This document shows, piece by piece, positions 1-8,069 of a stretch of DNA of 20,473 nt. Source of the stretch: UBA6168 sp964573725. Lineage in GTDB: Bacteria > Bacteroidota > Bacteroidia > Chitinophagales > Saprospiraceae. The stretch is taken from NCBI GenBank assembly GCA_964573725.1, contig CAZNLJ010000063.1:1-20473 (forward strand), written 5' to 3'. Every line of letters starts with the position of its first letter. Within the stretch, counting starts at the first letter, position 1. The position numbers were made by a program, and so were the translations under genes. The notes beneath the pieces were generated by a model. That model was not told the origin of the DNA. It made no database searches and saw only the letters and a program-made list of their open reading frames with translations.

Positions 1-43
1 TCAAACAAATAGATTGGTAGGCGCAAAAACATTACGTAACTGA

Positions 44-280
44 GCGGAGTTAGGGCTTAACCTCGGACACCGGGCGGATATTCCGGCGAAGGCCATCGAC
101 TTCCTGCTGGCGCAGCAAGATCGGGAAGGCCATTGGGCCCGGCGCCTGCTCTACTACGGCGGCCCGAAACGGATCATGGGCTGGGGCAGCGAGGAGCTGA
201 CCACCGCCTTTTGTCTGGAAGCTCTCCATCGGTATGCCGCCGCCAAGGAGGAGCTGTCCGCCCCGTCCCTGTCGCACTAA
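44..280 (+). pseudogene. C-terminal fragment of a terpene-cyclase / prenyltransferase-repeat protein
   Basis: The frame reads through about 78 codons to TAA at 278-280 and contains the pattern FLLAQQDREGHW followed by YYGGP, GWGSEELTTAFCLEAL. This matches the QW-type alpha-alpha barrel repeats of squalene/terpene cyclases and prenyltransferase-like proteins. No ATG lies upstream in this frame, and an in-frame TGA stands at 41-43. Upstream of that the DNA turns AT-rich, so the gene is either broken here or the left edge of the window is not its natural continuation. The catalytic part (for example a DxDD motif) is absent. The stop is 3 nt before the next ATG, so this gene was probably translated in one operon with the two P450 fusions. 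The family is fairly clear; the exact substrate is not. Confidence 0.55.
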
Positions 281-283
281 AAA

Positions 284-2485
284 ATGATGCGTATGCGATT
301 CCGCCAGCTCATCCGGCTGGGAGACCGGTTTTTCTCCCGACCCGAAACACGGCCCCTCTTCTTTTACGGAGGATGTCTCCACCATTGGCCCGAAATGGGC
401 CGCCAAATGTTTGCGCAGGAATCCGTGTTCCGTGAGGCGGTCCGGCAAACGGACGACCTCATCCGGCAGCAAGGCTTGCCGGAAATCCTTCCCCACTTCG
501 AGGGTACGGCGCCGAAGGATTTCCTGCAGGAGGACACCCGGAGCTTCCTGGTGACGGCCGCCCTGCAACTGGCCTTTACCGACCTGTGGCAGTCCAAGGG
601 CGTATTTCCTGCGGCCGTGGCGGGACAAAGTGTCGGGGAAGCCGTGGCCTTGTATGCCGCCGATGCCATCGGCAAGGCGGACGTGGTCCGCATCGCCGCG
701 GCGATGGCGCGGTTGCCGCTGCTTCCCAAGGCGTACCGCTTGGTGCATGTACAGGCCGGATGGGACCATGCCATTTTTCCAGAAAGTCCCAAGCCTTTCC
801 ACCCCACCTACGAAGCGGCGGAAGGAGCGGCCATCGGCCTTTGCCACGAGGACGACCTGGAGGCGGTCGGCCGCTATCTCGACGGCAAGGGCATCGGCTG
901 GCAGCTATTCGGCGACATGCGCTTCCGGCCGCTTCACTCCTCGTTCGCGGTCCTGCAGGTACCGGTTTTCCTGTCCGGCCTCCGGGAGGTATCCCCGAAG
1001 CCCCTGGCCTGTGATTTCTATTCCTGCGCACTCGCCGGCAAAATCACCGCGAACCAATTGATACCCTCGGATTATGGCGAAAAGCTGTTGACTGCACCCG
1101 TCTCAATGCACCGGACGACCCGCGCCGCACTTCAGGACGGCCACCGCTCCGTCCTGACCATCGGTACCCATCCGTTCCTGGAACAGTCCGTCCAAAAAGC
1201 GGCCGAAGCGGCGGCGGCGCCCCTTCGCTGCTATTCCTCTCTCTCGGCGGAACAAGCGGAACATCCCCATTTCCTGCAGACCCTGCGGGCCTGGAAAAAA
1301 AGCACCCGAAGCTTCTTTTCCAAACCGGCACCCCCGGCCGGCGGCACCGACCGCTTTCCGGAATTCCTCGCTCGGCTCGGCACCAGGCCGGACATGAGTC
1401 ATACGGATTGGCTTTCCGCCTTGAGATACCTGCGCACACGGGGAAATGTCCATTTCCTCCCCGGACTTTCCAGTTGGATGGTCCTGGATTATCCGCAGGC
1501 GGAGGCTATCCTGCAGGATACCGATTCCTATTCCAACCGAGGCTATCAGTACTTCGATGATTCCCTGCTCGGTACCGACCCGCCCGAACATACCGCAATC
1601 CGGGAACTGATGCAGCCGCATTTCATTCCCAAATCCTTCCGGCACCTGGATGCCTTCGTACCGCAAGCCTTGGCGGAACTGCAGGAAAGCGTCTCCCGGC
1701 AGCCGGTATTTGATTTGGCCAAGCAGGTCTACATACCCCTGACCTTCCGGATGAACGCCCTGCTGCTGGGGGTTTCCGAGGAGGATATCCGCATGATTCC
1801 GGGGGAAACCCCCGGGTCGGACCCTGTCGGCATCGTCGATTTCTTTACGAAATACCTGCAGCGTAGCAAGCTTATCGGCGACTATGAAGGACTTTCGGCC
1901 GGACTCCTGGAAATGGTCGCCCGGGAGCAGCTTTCCTTTTCCCGCGCCGTGGGGTTGATGAAGTTGCTCTGGATTGCCGGCAGCAACACGACCTATGCCC
2001 TCCTGAGCCATATGGCATACACCATGCTGACGCAGCCGGCCCTGCGGGATTACTTGTGGGAGAATCCGAACCTGCTCCCCAGGTTCACGGAAGAATGCCT
2101 GCGTTTGTTCCCCCCCGCGCCGTTCGCACCCCGCGTGGCCCTCCGGGAGACGATCCTTGACGGTATCGCCGTCCCGGCCGGTTCCATGGTAATCGTAAAC
2201 TCGCTGGCGGCCAATCGCGACCCCGACATTTTCCCGGATCCCGATGTCTTCTTGTTGGACAGACCGGCGAAACGGCACCTTTCCTTCGGCCATGGCCCTC
2301 ATCACTGCATCGGCAGCCAAATCGGCCGGATGGCCGCCAACCACTTTGCCAAGGCTTTCCTGCCGCTGGCCTACCGGTTGGAATTGGATCCCGCCACGCC
2401 ACCATACTTTAGTTGTAACCTGGATTTCAACGCGGCGGTCAGCATGCCGTTGCGTTGGAAGCCTTCCGCCGCTGACCTGTCATGA
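284..2485 (+). CDS. Acyltransferase-like domain fused to cytochrome P450 (copy A)
   Basis: The protein has 733 residues. Residues about 22-310 match the malonyl/acyl transferase domain of polyketide synthases: the WPEMGRQMF opening, the nucleophile elbow GQSVGE with Ser116, an active-site-type His218 in LHSS, and GTHPFLEQ near the end. Residues about 350-730 are a full bacterial-type P450: DPPEH with Arg440 (C helix), I-helix AGSNTT (565-570), ExxR at 604-607, AANRDP, and heme loop FGHGPHHCIG with Cys675 as ligand. The acid normally before the I-helix Thr is Asn568. There is no reductase domain, so electrons must come from separate partners not seen here. It starts 3 nt after the cyclase fragment and ends in an ATGA overlap with copy B. 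I infer oxidation of a terpenoid or carrier-bound acyl substrate. The two domains are secure; the joint function is unknown. Confidence 0.9.
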   Translation: MMRMRFRQLIRLGDRFFSRPETRPLFFYGGCLHHWPEMGRQMFAQESVFREAVRQTDDLIRQQGLPEILPHFEGTAPKDFLQEDTRSFLVTAALQLAFTDLWQSKGVFPAAVAGQSVGEAVALYAADAIGKADVVRIAAAMARLPLLPKAYRLVHVQAGWDHAIFPESPKPFHPTYEAAEGAAIGLCHEDDLEAVGRYLDGKGIGWQLFGDMRFRPLHSSFAVLQVPVFLSGLREVSPKPLACDFYSCALAGKITANQLIPSDYGEKLLTAPVSMHRTTRAALQDGHRSVLTIGTHPFLEQSVQKAAEAAAAPLRCYSSLSAEQAEHPHFLQTLRAWKKSTRSFFSKPAPPAGGTDRFPEFLARLGTRPDMSHTDWLSALRYLRTRGNVHFLPGLSSWMVLDYPQAEAILQDTDSYSNRGYQYFDDSLLGTDPPEHTAIRELMQPHFIPKSFRHLDAFVPQALAELQESVSRQPVFDLAKQVYIPLTFRMNALLLGVSEEDIRMIPGETPGSDPVGIVDFFTKYLQRSKLIGDYEGLSAGLLEMVAREQLSFSRAVGLMKLLWIAGSNTTYALLSHMAYTMLTQPALRDYLWENPNLLPRFTEECLRLFPPAPFAPRVALRETILDGIAVPAGSMVIVNSLAANRDPDIFPDPDVFLLDRPAKRHLSFGHGPHHCIGSQIGRMAANHFAKAFLPLAYRLELDPATPPYFSCNLDFNAAVSMPLRWKPSAADLS

Positions 2486-4635
2486 AAAGCCTGATTTCCA
2501 ATTTGCGGGGATGGCTGGGCAACCATCGGCCGGCAACAAAGGAAGTGCTCCTGGTCTTCGGCCCGCCGGAAGGCTGGCAAGTAAAGGATGCCTATCTCCT
2601 TTTCCAGACCGAACCGGCCTTTCGGGATTCCGTCCGGGAAACGGACCGGCTGAGCCGGGAAGCGGGCGGATCCGGCATCCTGCCCTTCTTCGAGGAGGAT
2701 CGCCCGGCGAATGCTGCCCTGCCGCCGGAAGATTCCTTGTTGGTCGGCATGGCGGCGCAACTGGGCCTCCTGGACCGCTGGCTCGACAGGGGCCTGTCGC
2801 CCAGCGCCGCCCTGGGAGGCGGATGGGGGGAACTGACGGCCCTCTGTGCCGTCGGCGCCATATCCCGCGCGCAGGCGGTCCGTTGGCTTTCCGACATCCT
2901 CCGCGCCGCCCGGCAGCTGGACCCCATGGCCGCCCTGGTCCTGCCGGAGACCACCCTTGACACCCTCCCTGCGGAATTGCCCTGCCCGGTATTCCCCTCC
3001 GCGATACTGCCCCCCCGGGGGCTGTCGGTGCTTTGCGCACCGGATGACCGCCCCCGGCTGGAACAGGCCCTCACCCGAGGGGGCATCAACTGGCAACGCC
3101 CACGGCAAGAGACCTGCCTCCCCTTCCATACGCCCTTGGCCGCCGGACTCCGCCCGGCCCTTTCGGCTGCCATGGGACATGTCGTCCCGGGTCCCGTCGG
3201 TATCGATTATTACACTTGCAGCTCGGGCGACTTGGTCAGTGCCCATATGCCGCCCCCGGATCACCTGATGGAGGACATGATAAGCACGCCCGTCCGACTG
3301 GACAAGGTCCTTCCGGTACTACGGATGAAATCCTGGCATACCATCGTTCACTGCCATTCCGGAACTCCGACAAGTAGCGACCTGGTCCGGGCATGCATGC
3401 AACAGGTGCCCGCCACCTCCCATTGGTATGGCGCCGGGGACGCCACCACCGGAAAAATCCGCCCCCTTCGCCGTCCGGCACCGACCCGGGTTGTCCCGGA
3501 AAAGGATTCCTTCCTCGCCTTCGTCGACAAATTCGATATCCTGAGCCCTGCCTGTGCTTCCGCCTTACCGGCCATCCACAAGTTTCTCCGATCCCAAGGG
3601 GACCTCCACTTCCTCCCCCAAAGCAACTGCTGGCTCGTACTGGGCTATGAACTGGCCACCCAGGTGATGCAGGACACCCAGACCTTTTCCAACCACATGT
3701 ACCGGGACGAAGAACCCTTCCTGCTCGGCGCAGACCCACCGGACCATACCCATATGCGCGCCGTCGTGCAGCCTCGGTTCGCTCCCAAAGCCATCAAGGA
3801 AGCGGCCGACGCGGTGGACCGGGACGTCCGCCGGCTGCTGGAGTCGATGCGGAACCGACCCGGATTCGATATCGCCCTCGATTTCTCCATCCCAACCGCC
3901 CAATCGGCCCTCCGCCGCTTCCTGGGCCTGGCGGACGCCACTTACCGGGAAATCCAGGACCTTATGCCCCGAAACATCTACGAAAAGGAAAGCAAGGCGG
4001 CAGTCATTGAATTTTTCACCGGTCATATGATGGAACGACCGGCGGATTCCTCCGGACGGTCCATGGAGAACTACCTCCTTCATGCGGTGCAGGCCGGCAC
4101 CATCCGCCTGGAACAGGCGATTGGCATGATGGTCTTGTTTTGGGATGCGGGCATCTATACCACCTCCCTGCACCTCACGAACCTGGTCTACGAACTGTTC
4201 ACCCGCCCTGCCATCGCCCGGCAACTGCAGGAAAACCCCGACCTGACCTCGGACTTCATCGGGGAATGCCTGCGCCTCTACCCGCCAGGTATCCAGGTCA
4301 TGCGGGTGACCAAAAGGGATGTTTCCCTCGGCGGGAAGACCATCCCTGCCGGCAGCATGGTGGCGGTCGGCATGCTGGCCGCCAACCGGGACCCCGCGGT
4401 GTTCCCCCAAGCGGATGAAATGGTCCTCCGCCGACCGGCCCGCCGGGATTTCGTGTTCGGCGGCGGCGTCCATTTCTGCCCCGGACATCACCTCGCCAAA
4501 CGGGAAGCGGATGCGGTGGTCCATACCTTCCTCCCGATCCTGGACCGGCTCGAGCTGGATCCGCGCCATCCGCCGCAACGGCTGGACCGGTTGGGCTTCC
4601 AGGGGATGACCTCCTTGCCCGTCCGCTGGCGGTAA
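2482..4635 (+). CDS. Degenerate acyltransferase-like domain fused to cytochrome P450 (copy B)
   Basis: The protein has 717 residues and the same two-domain layout as copy A, to which it is clearly homologous along its length. In the acyltransferase-like half (about 22-310) the nucleophile elbow reads GGGWGE, so the catalytic Ser is Gly114, while a His is kept in LPFHTPL (216). The domain is therefore unlikely to form an acyl-enzyme. The P450 half (about 345-715) is intact by motif: DPPDH with Arg426, I-helix AGIYTT (556-561), ExxR at 595-598, AANRDP, and FGGGVHFCPG with heme ligand Cys666. The I-helix acid position is Tyr559. ATG overlaps the TGA of copy A by 4 nt, implying translational coupling and matched amounts. 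It may be a partner subunit of copy A or a second oxidase on the same pathway; the pseudo-acyltransferase could serve in docking. Confidence 0.9.
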   Translation: MKSLISNLRGWLGNHRPATKEVLLVFGPPEGWQVKDAYLLFQTEPAFRDSVRETDRLSREAGGSGILPFFEEDRPANAALPPEDSLLVGMAAQLGLLDRWLDRGLSPSAALGGGWGELTALCAVGAISRAQAVRWLSDILRAARQLDPMAALVLPETTLDTLPAELPCPVFPSAILPPRGLSVLCAPDDRPRLEQALTRGGINWQRPRQETCLPFHTPLAAGLRPALSAAMGHVVPGPVGIDYYTCSSGDLVSAHMPPPDHLMEDMISTPVRLDKVLPVLRMKSWHTIVHCHSGTPTSSDLVRACMQQVPATSHWYGAGDATTGKIRPLRRPAPTRVVPEKDSFLAFVDKFDILSPACASALPAIHKFLRSQGDLHFLPQSNCWLVLGYELATQVMQDTQTFSNHMYRDEEPFLLGADPPDHTHMRAVVQPRFAPKAIKEAADAVDRDVRRLLESMRNRPGFDIALDFSIPTAQSALRRFLGLADATYREIQDLMPRNIYEKESKAAVIEFFTGHMMERPADSSGRSMENYLLHAVQAGTIRLEQAIGMMVLFWDAGIYTTSLHLTNLVYELFTRPAIARQLQENPDLTSDFIGECLRLYPPGIQVMRVTKRDVSLGGKTIPAGSMVAVGMLAANRDPAVFPQADEMVLRRPARRDFVFGGGVHFCPGHHLAKREADAVVHTFLPILDRLELDPRHPPQRLDRLGFQGMTSLPVRWR

Positions 4636-4658
4636 GCCGGGACCCGGCGCCGACAACC

Positions 4659-5414
4659 CTATCCGAAGTTGCCCCGGACGTAGTTGCGGGTCAGCTCGGA
4701 TACCGGCGCCTCAAACAGCTGCGCGGTCTCCCCGGACTCGACAATCTCCCCCAGGTACATGAAGGCGGCCCGGTCGGCCACCCGGCGGGCCTGCTGCATG
4801 TTGTGGGTGACGATGACGATGGTGTAATCCTGTTTCAATTGCAGCATGAGCTGCTCCACCTTGCGGGTACTGATCGGATCCAGGGCGGAGCAGGGCTCAT
4901 CCATCAGCAACACCTCGGGCCGGATGGCGATGGCCCGGGCAATGCAGAGCCGCTGTTGCTGCCCTCCCGACAAGGACAAAGCCGGTTTGTCCAACCGGTC
5001 GTGCACCTCCTCCCAGAGCGAACTCTGCCGAAGGACGTGCTCCACCGTGTCCCGCAAGACTGATTTTTTTCTTATTCCGTTTATTTTCAAACCAAAAGCT
5101 ACATTCTCAAAAATCGACTTCGGAAAAGGGTTGGGCTTCTGGAAGACCATGCCGATCCGGCGGCGCACGGTCGCCACATCTGTTTCGTCGGTCAGGATGG
5201 AGGCCCCGTCCAACCGGATCTCCCCGGACAAGCGGGCATCCGGATACAGGTCGTGCAAACGGTTGAGGCTGCGCAACAGGGTGGATTTCCCGCAGCCGGA
5301 GGGGCCGATCAGGGCCATGAGCCCGTTCGCCGGAATATCCAGGCGGATATCCTTGAGCACTTGCTTGCGGCCGAACCAAAGGTTGAGTCCGCGGATTTCG
5401 ATTTTCACTTCCAT
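4659..5414 (-). CDS. pstB: Phosphate ABC transporter ATP-binding protein PstB
   Basis: This 251-residue protein is the cytoplasmic ATPase that powers high-affinity phosphate import through PstA and PstC. Walker A is GPSGCGKST (37-45), the Q-loop lies in VFQKPNPFP, the signature is LSGGQQQR (148-155), Walker B is VLLMDEP (168-174) and the switch is VTHNM. Length and order fit PstB closely. Its ATG directly abuts the pstA stop with no spacer. It is the last gene of the pst operon here and converges on the P450 gene with only 23 nt between stops; no phoU follows. About 75 bases around 5055-5128 are strikingly AT-rich for this gene and use codons such as AGA and ATA. Confidence 0.97.
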   Translation of the reverse strand: MEVKIEIRGLNLWFGRKQVLKDIRLDIPANGLMALIGPSGCGKSTLLRSLNRLHDLYPDARLSGEIRLDGASILTDETDVATVRRRIGMVFQKPNPFPKSIFENVAFGLKINGIRKKSVLRDTVEHVLRQSSLWEEVHDRLDKPALSLSGGQQQRLCIARAIAIRPEVLLMDEPCSALDPISTRKVEQLMLQLKQDYTIVIVTHNMQQARRVADRAAFMYLGEIVESGETAQLFEAPVSELTRNYVRGNFG

Positions 5415-6272
5415 TCAATGAGGGTAGTGGCGGCGGTACCGGTACCGGACCAGGACCGCCAACAGGTGCAGCAACAACACGAATCCCAACAGGACAAGGG
5501 CGGTCCCGTCCGCCAGGGGCCTCACCGTCTCGATGGCATGATGCTGGGTAGACAGGATGAACAGGTGATACGGCAAGGCCATGAATTCGTCGAAGACCGA
5601 CCCGGGCAGGTACCGCAGGTAAAATGCCACCCCGGTGAACAGGATGGGCGTGGTCTCCCCCGCCGCCCTCGACAAGCCCAACAGGACACCCGTCAGAATG
5701 CCCGGGGCCGCCGCCGGCAAGACCACCCGGGCCAGCGTTTCCCAAGGGGTGGCCCCCAAGGCGAGCGCCCCCTCCCGGACGGACATGGGAAGCTGCTTCA
5801 AGGCTTCCTCCGTCGTGGTGATGATGTACGGCAAGGTCAGCAGACCCAAGGTCAGCCCCGCCGCCAGCACGGAGGTTCCCGCCCCCAGGCCTTTCACAAA
5901 GACCGCCACCCCGAACAGCCCGTAAATGATGGACGGCACGCCGGCCAGGTTCCGGATCGAGGCCCGGACCAGGCCGTTCAGCCGGGTCTCCCGCAGCTGC
6001 TCCCCCAAATGAATGCCGGCGGCGATGCCGACCGGGACGGCGAACAAGGCCGTGACCATCGTCACCCAGACCGTCCCGACGATCGCCGGAAATATCCCCC
6101 CCTCCGTCATGCCCCGCCGGGGATACGCCCGGACGAAGGCCAGGTCCACCACCGGCAATCCCTGCTCGCAGATGACCCAGAGGATGCCGCCCAGGAATAC
6201 CAATACCACCACGGCCGACAGGTATAGGTACGACCATCCCAGGAACGCGAGGTATGTATTGATTCTTTTCAT
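5415..6272 (-). CDS. pstA: Phosphate ABC transporter permease PstA
   Basis: This 285-residue inner-membrane protein forms, with PstC, the phosphate channel. It shows about six hydrophobic segments, beginning with one at roughly residues 14-36, and the binding-protein-dependent permease EAA loop in EGALALGATPWETL, followed by RVVLPAAAPGILTG. PSIIYGLFG and AAGETTPILF are typical of PstA. It starts 14 nt after the pstC stop and its TGA touches the pstB ATG, so the four pst genes read as one tightly packed operon. Family and orientation are secure. Confidence 0.96.
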   Translation of the reverse strand: MKRINTYLAFLGWSYLYLSAVVVLVFLGGILWVICEQGLPVVDLAFVRAYPRRGMTEGGIFPAIVGTVWVTMVTALFAVPVGIAAGIHLGEQLRETRLNGLVRASIRNLAGVPSIIYGLFGVAVFVKGLGAGTSVLAAGLTLGLLTLPYIITTTEEALKQLPMSVREGALALGATPWETLARVVLPAAAPGILTGVLLGLSRAAGETTPILFTGVAFYLRYLPGSVFDEFMALPYHLFILSTQHHAIETVRPLADGTALVLLGFVLLLHLLAVLVRYRYRRHYPH

Positions 6273-6286
6273 CCGGTTTCCGGTAT

Positions 6287-7180
6287 TCAGTCACGATATC
6301 GGAAGCGGGCGGCCATCCGCTCCGCCACCAGGTTGAACGTCAGACTGAGTAAGAACAGCACGGCACCTACCGCGAACAGCCCGTAGTAATGCGGACTCCC
6401 GTACGGTGCTTCCCCCAGCTCGATGGCGATGGTCGCCGTCATCGTCCGCACGGAATCGAGGAAACCGCCCGGTAAGGCGGCCGCATTGCCCGTCGCCATC
6501 AAAACGGTCATCGTCTCCCCCACCGCCCGCCCCGTACCGAGTATCACGGCGGCGATGATGCCCGGCAGGGCAGCCGGCAGCGTCACCCGCACCAGGGTCG
6601 TCCATCGGCCGGCCCCCAAGGCGTACGAGGCTTCCTTGAAATTTTGCGGCACGGCCCGGATGGCGTCCTCGGCCACCGAAATGATGGTCGGCACCGACAT
6701 CACCGCCAACAGGATGCTGCCGTTGAGGGCGTTCAACCCGTTCGTCAAGCCGGCCACCTGCGCCAGCCATGGCGCCAACCAGACGATTCCCAGGAATCCG
6801 ATTACCACCGACGGGACCCCCGCCAACAACTCGACCCCCGATTTCAGGAAGGACCGGACCCCCGGCGGCGCCACCTCCGACAGGTAGGCCGCCGTCCCGA
6901 TACCCAGGGGTATGGATATCGCCATCGCCCCCGATGTCACCAACAAGGTGCTGGTCACCATCGCCCATATCCCGTACCTCGGAACACCAAAGGCGGAAGG
7001 CCGCCATTCCGCACTACCGAAGAACTCGACGGGCCGGATCGTCCGAAAGGCCGCCGCCCCATTGTACACCAACATCGCGAACAGCCCCAGCAATACCGAT
7101 ATGGCCAGGATGCCGGCCAGGCGGAACACCCACCCCATGACCCGGTCCGTACAATACCGGATGGTTTTACCTCGTATCAT
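6287..7180 (-). CDS. pstC: Phosphate ABC transporter permease PstC
   Basis: This is a 297-residue integral membrane permease, partner of PstA in phosphate import. The reading frame is open further upstream to 7366, but that extension is arginine-rich, lies inside pstS in another frame and resembles no PstC; the ATG at 7180 (MIRGKTIRY) gives a normal N-terminus before the first membrane segment at about residues 15-40. Family signs are GVPSVVIGFLG, the EAA-type loop EASYALGAGRWTTL, RVTLPAALPGII and GRAVGETMTVLMATG. The start overlaps the pstS end by 14 nt, suggesting translational coupling. Confidence 0.95.
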   Translation of the reverse strand: MIRGKTIRYCTDRVMGWVFRLAGILAISVLLGLFAMLVYNGAAAFRTIRPVEFFGSAEWRPSAFGVPRYGIWAMVTSTLLVTSGAMAISIPLGIGTAAYLSEVAPPGVRSFLKSGVELLAGVPSVVIGFLGIVWLAPWLAQVAGLTNGLNALNGSILLAVMSVPTIISVAEDAIRAVPQNFKEASYALGAGRWTTLVRVTLPAALPGIIAAVILGTGRAVGETMTVLMATGNAAALPGGFLDSVRTMTATIAIELGEAPYGSPHYYGLFAVGAVLFLLSLTFNLVAERMAARFRYRD

Positions 7181-8069
7181 CACCTTGGATTGTGGGCGGC
7201 GGAAGGATGCCTTCCTCCCCCGCCGGTACCGGAAAATAACCGCTTTCCTCCACGAGCCGCCGACCTTCCGCCGACCGGCAGAAACGGAGAAACGACAGGA
7301 CCTTCCCCGCCGGCGGTCCGTCGACATATTGGTACAGGGGCCGGACCAGGGGATACGTCCGCCCATATACGGCCTCCGGGGACAAGGGCGTCTCCGCCCG
7401 GCCGCCTTCCGCTTCCTTCAGCTTCAGGACCTTCACCCCCGGCAGGACCTTTCCGTCCGCTTGCCGGACATACCCGGCACCGACATAGCCGATGCCCGCC
7501 CGGTCCTTGCGGATCGCTTCCACCAACTGGGCGGTTCCGTTCAACTGCTTCAAGGTCGGCGCATACTCGCCGCGGACCACCTGGTCCCGGAAATAGGTCG
7601 CCGTTCCCGAATTGCTCTGCCGGCCGTACAGGGACACCGCCAGGTCCGGTCCGCCGACCGCTTTCCAGTTGACCGCCTCCCCCCGGTACAGGCGAGACAA
7701 TTGCGCCACCGTCAGGCTGTCCACCGACAAGCCCGGATGGACCACCACCGCCACCGCGTCCAGGGCCAGGATGATGGGTACCGGCCGGACATCCCTTGCC
7801 GCCGCCATCGCCTCTTCCGCCGGCTCCATCGGCCGGGATGCGTTGGCGATATCCGTCTTGCCGTTGATCAGGGCCGCGATGCCCGCTCCCGAACCGCCGC
7901 CGGTGACGGAAATCGACACCTGGGAATCCCGCTCCATGTAGGCTTCCGCCAAAAGCACCACCAGGTTGACCTCCGTGTCCGATCCCTTGATGGCGAGCTG
8001 GCGATAGGCCGCCTCCCGGCGGCAAGCCACCGACATGGCCAGCAGCAGCATCCACCCGGTCTTTCTCAT
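7167..8069 (-). CDS. pstS: Phosphate-binding protein PstS (probable lipoprotein)
   Basis: This 300-residue solute-binding protein captures phosphate and delivers it to PstCAB. The ATG at 8069 gives a short hydrophobic signal (WMLLLAMSVAC) with Cys16 as the likely lipidation site; the -3 residue is Ser, so the lipobox is not ideal. An upstream ATG at 8156 would hide this signal behind 29 extra residues and is less likely. Phosphate-site motifs are KGSDT (28-32), TGGGSGAGI (56-64) and later SNSGTATYFRDQ. It is the first gene of the pst operon. I found no clear Pho-box-like direct repeats or TAnnTTTG promoter on this strand, although phosphate-starvation control is expected for the family. Confidence 0.95.
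   Translation of the reverse strand: MRKTGWMLLLAMSVACRREAAYRQLAIKGSDTEVNLVVLLAEAYMERDSQVSISVTGGGSGAGIAALINGKTDIANASRPMEPAEEAMAAARDVRPVPIILALDAVAVVVHPGLSVDSLTVAQLSRLYRGEAVNWKAVGGPDLAVSLYGRQSNSGTATYFRDQVVRGEYAPTLKQLNGTAQLVEAIRKDRAGIGYVGAGYVRQADGKVLPGVKVLKLKEAEGGRAETPLSPEAVYGRTYPLVRPLYQYVDGPPAGKVLSFLRFCRSAEGRRLVEESGYFPVPAGEEGILPPPTIQGDDTR

Noticed and set aside
50..847. Long minus-strand open frame antisense to the first P450 fusion
   Set aside because: It has no recognisable motifs and overlaps a gene with clear acyltransferase motifs; GC-rich coding DNA often leaves such antisense frames open.
4636..4648. GCCGGG/CCCGGC hairpin between the convergent P450 and pstB genes
   Set aside because: The stem has at most five usable pairs with a tight loop and there is no U-run on either strand, so it is not a supported terminator.
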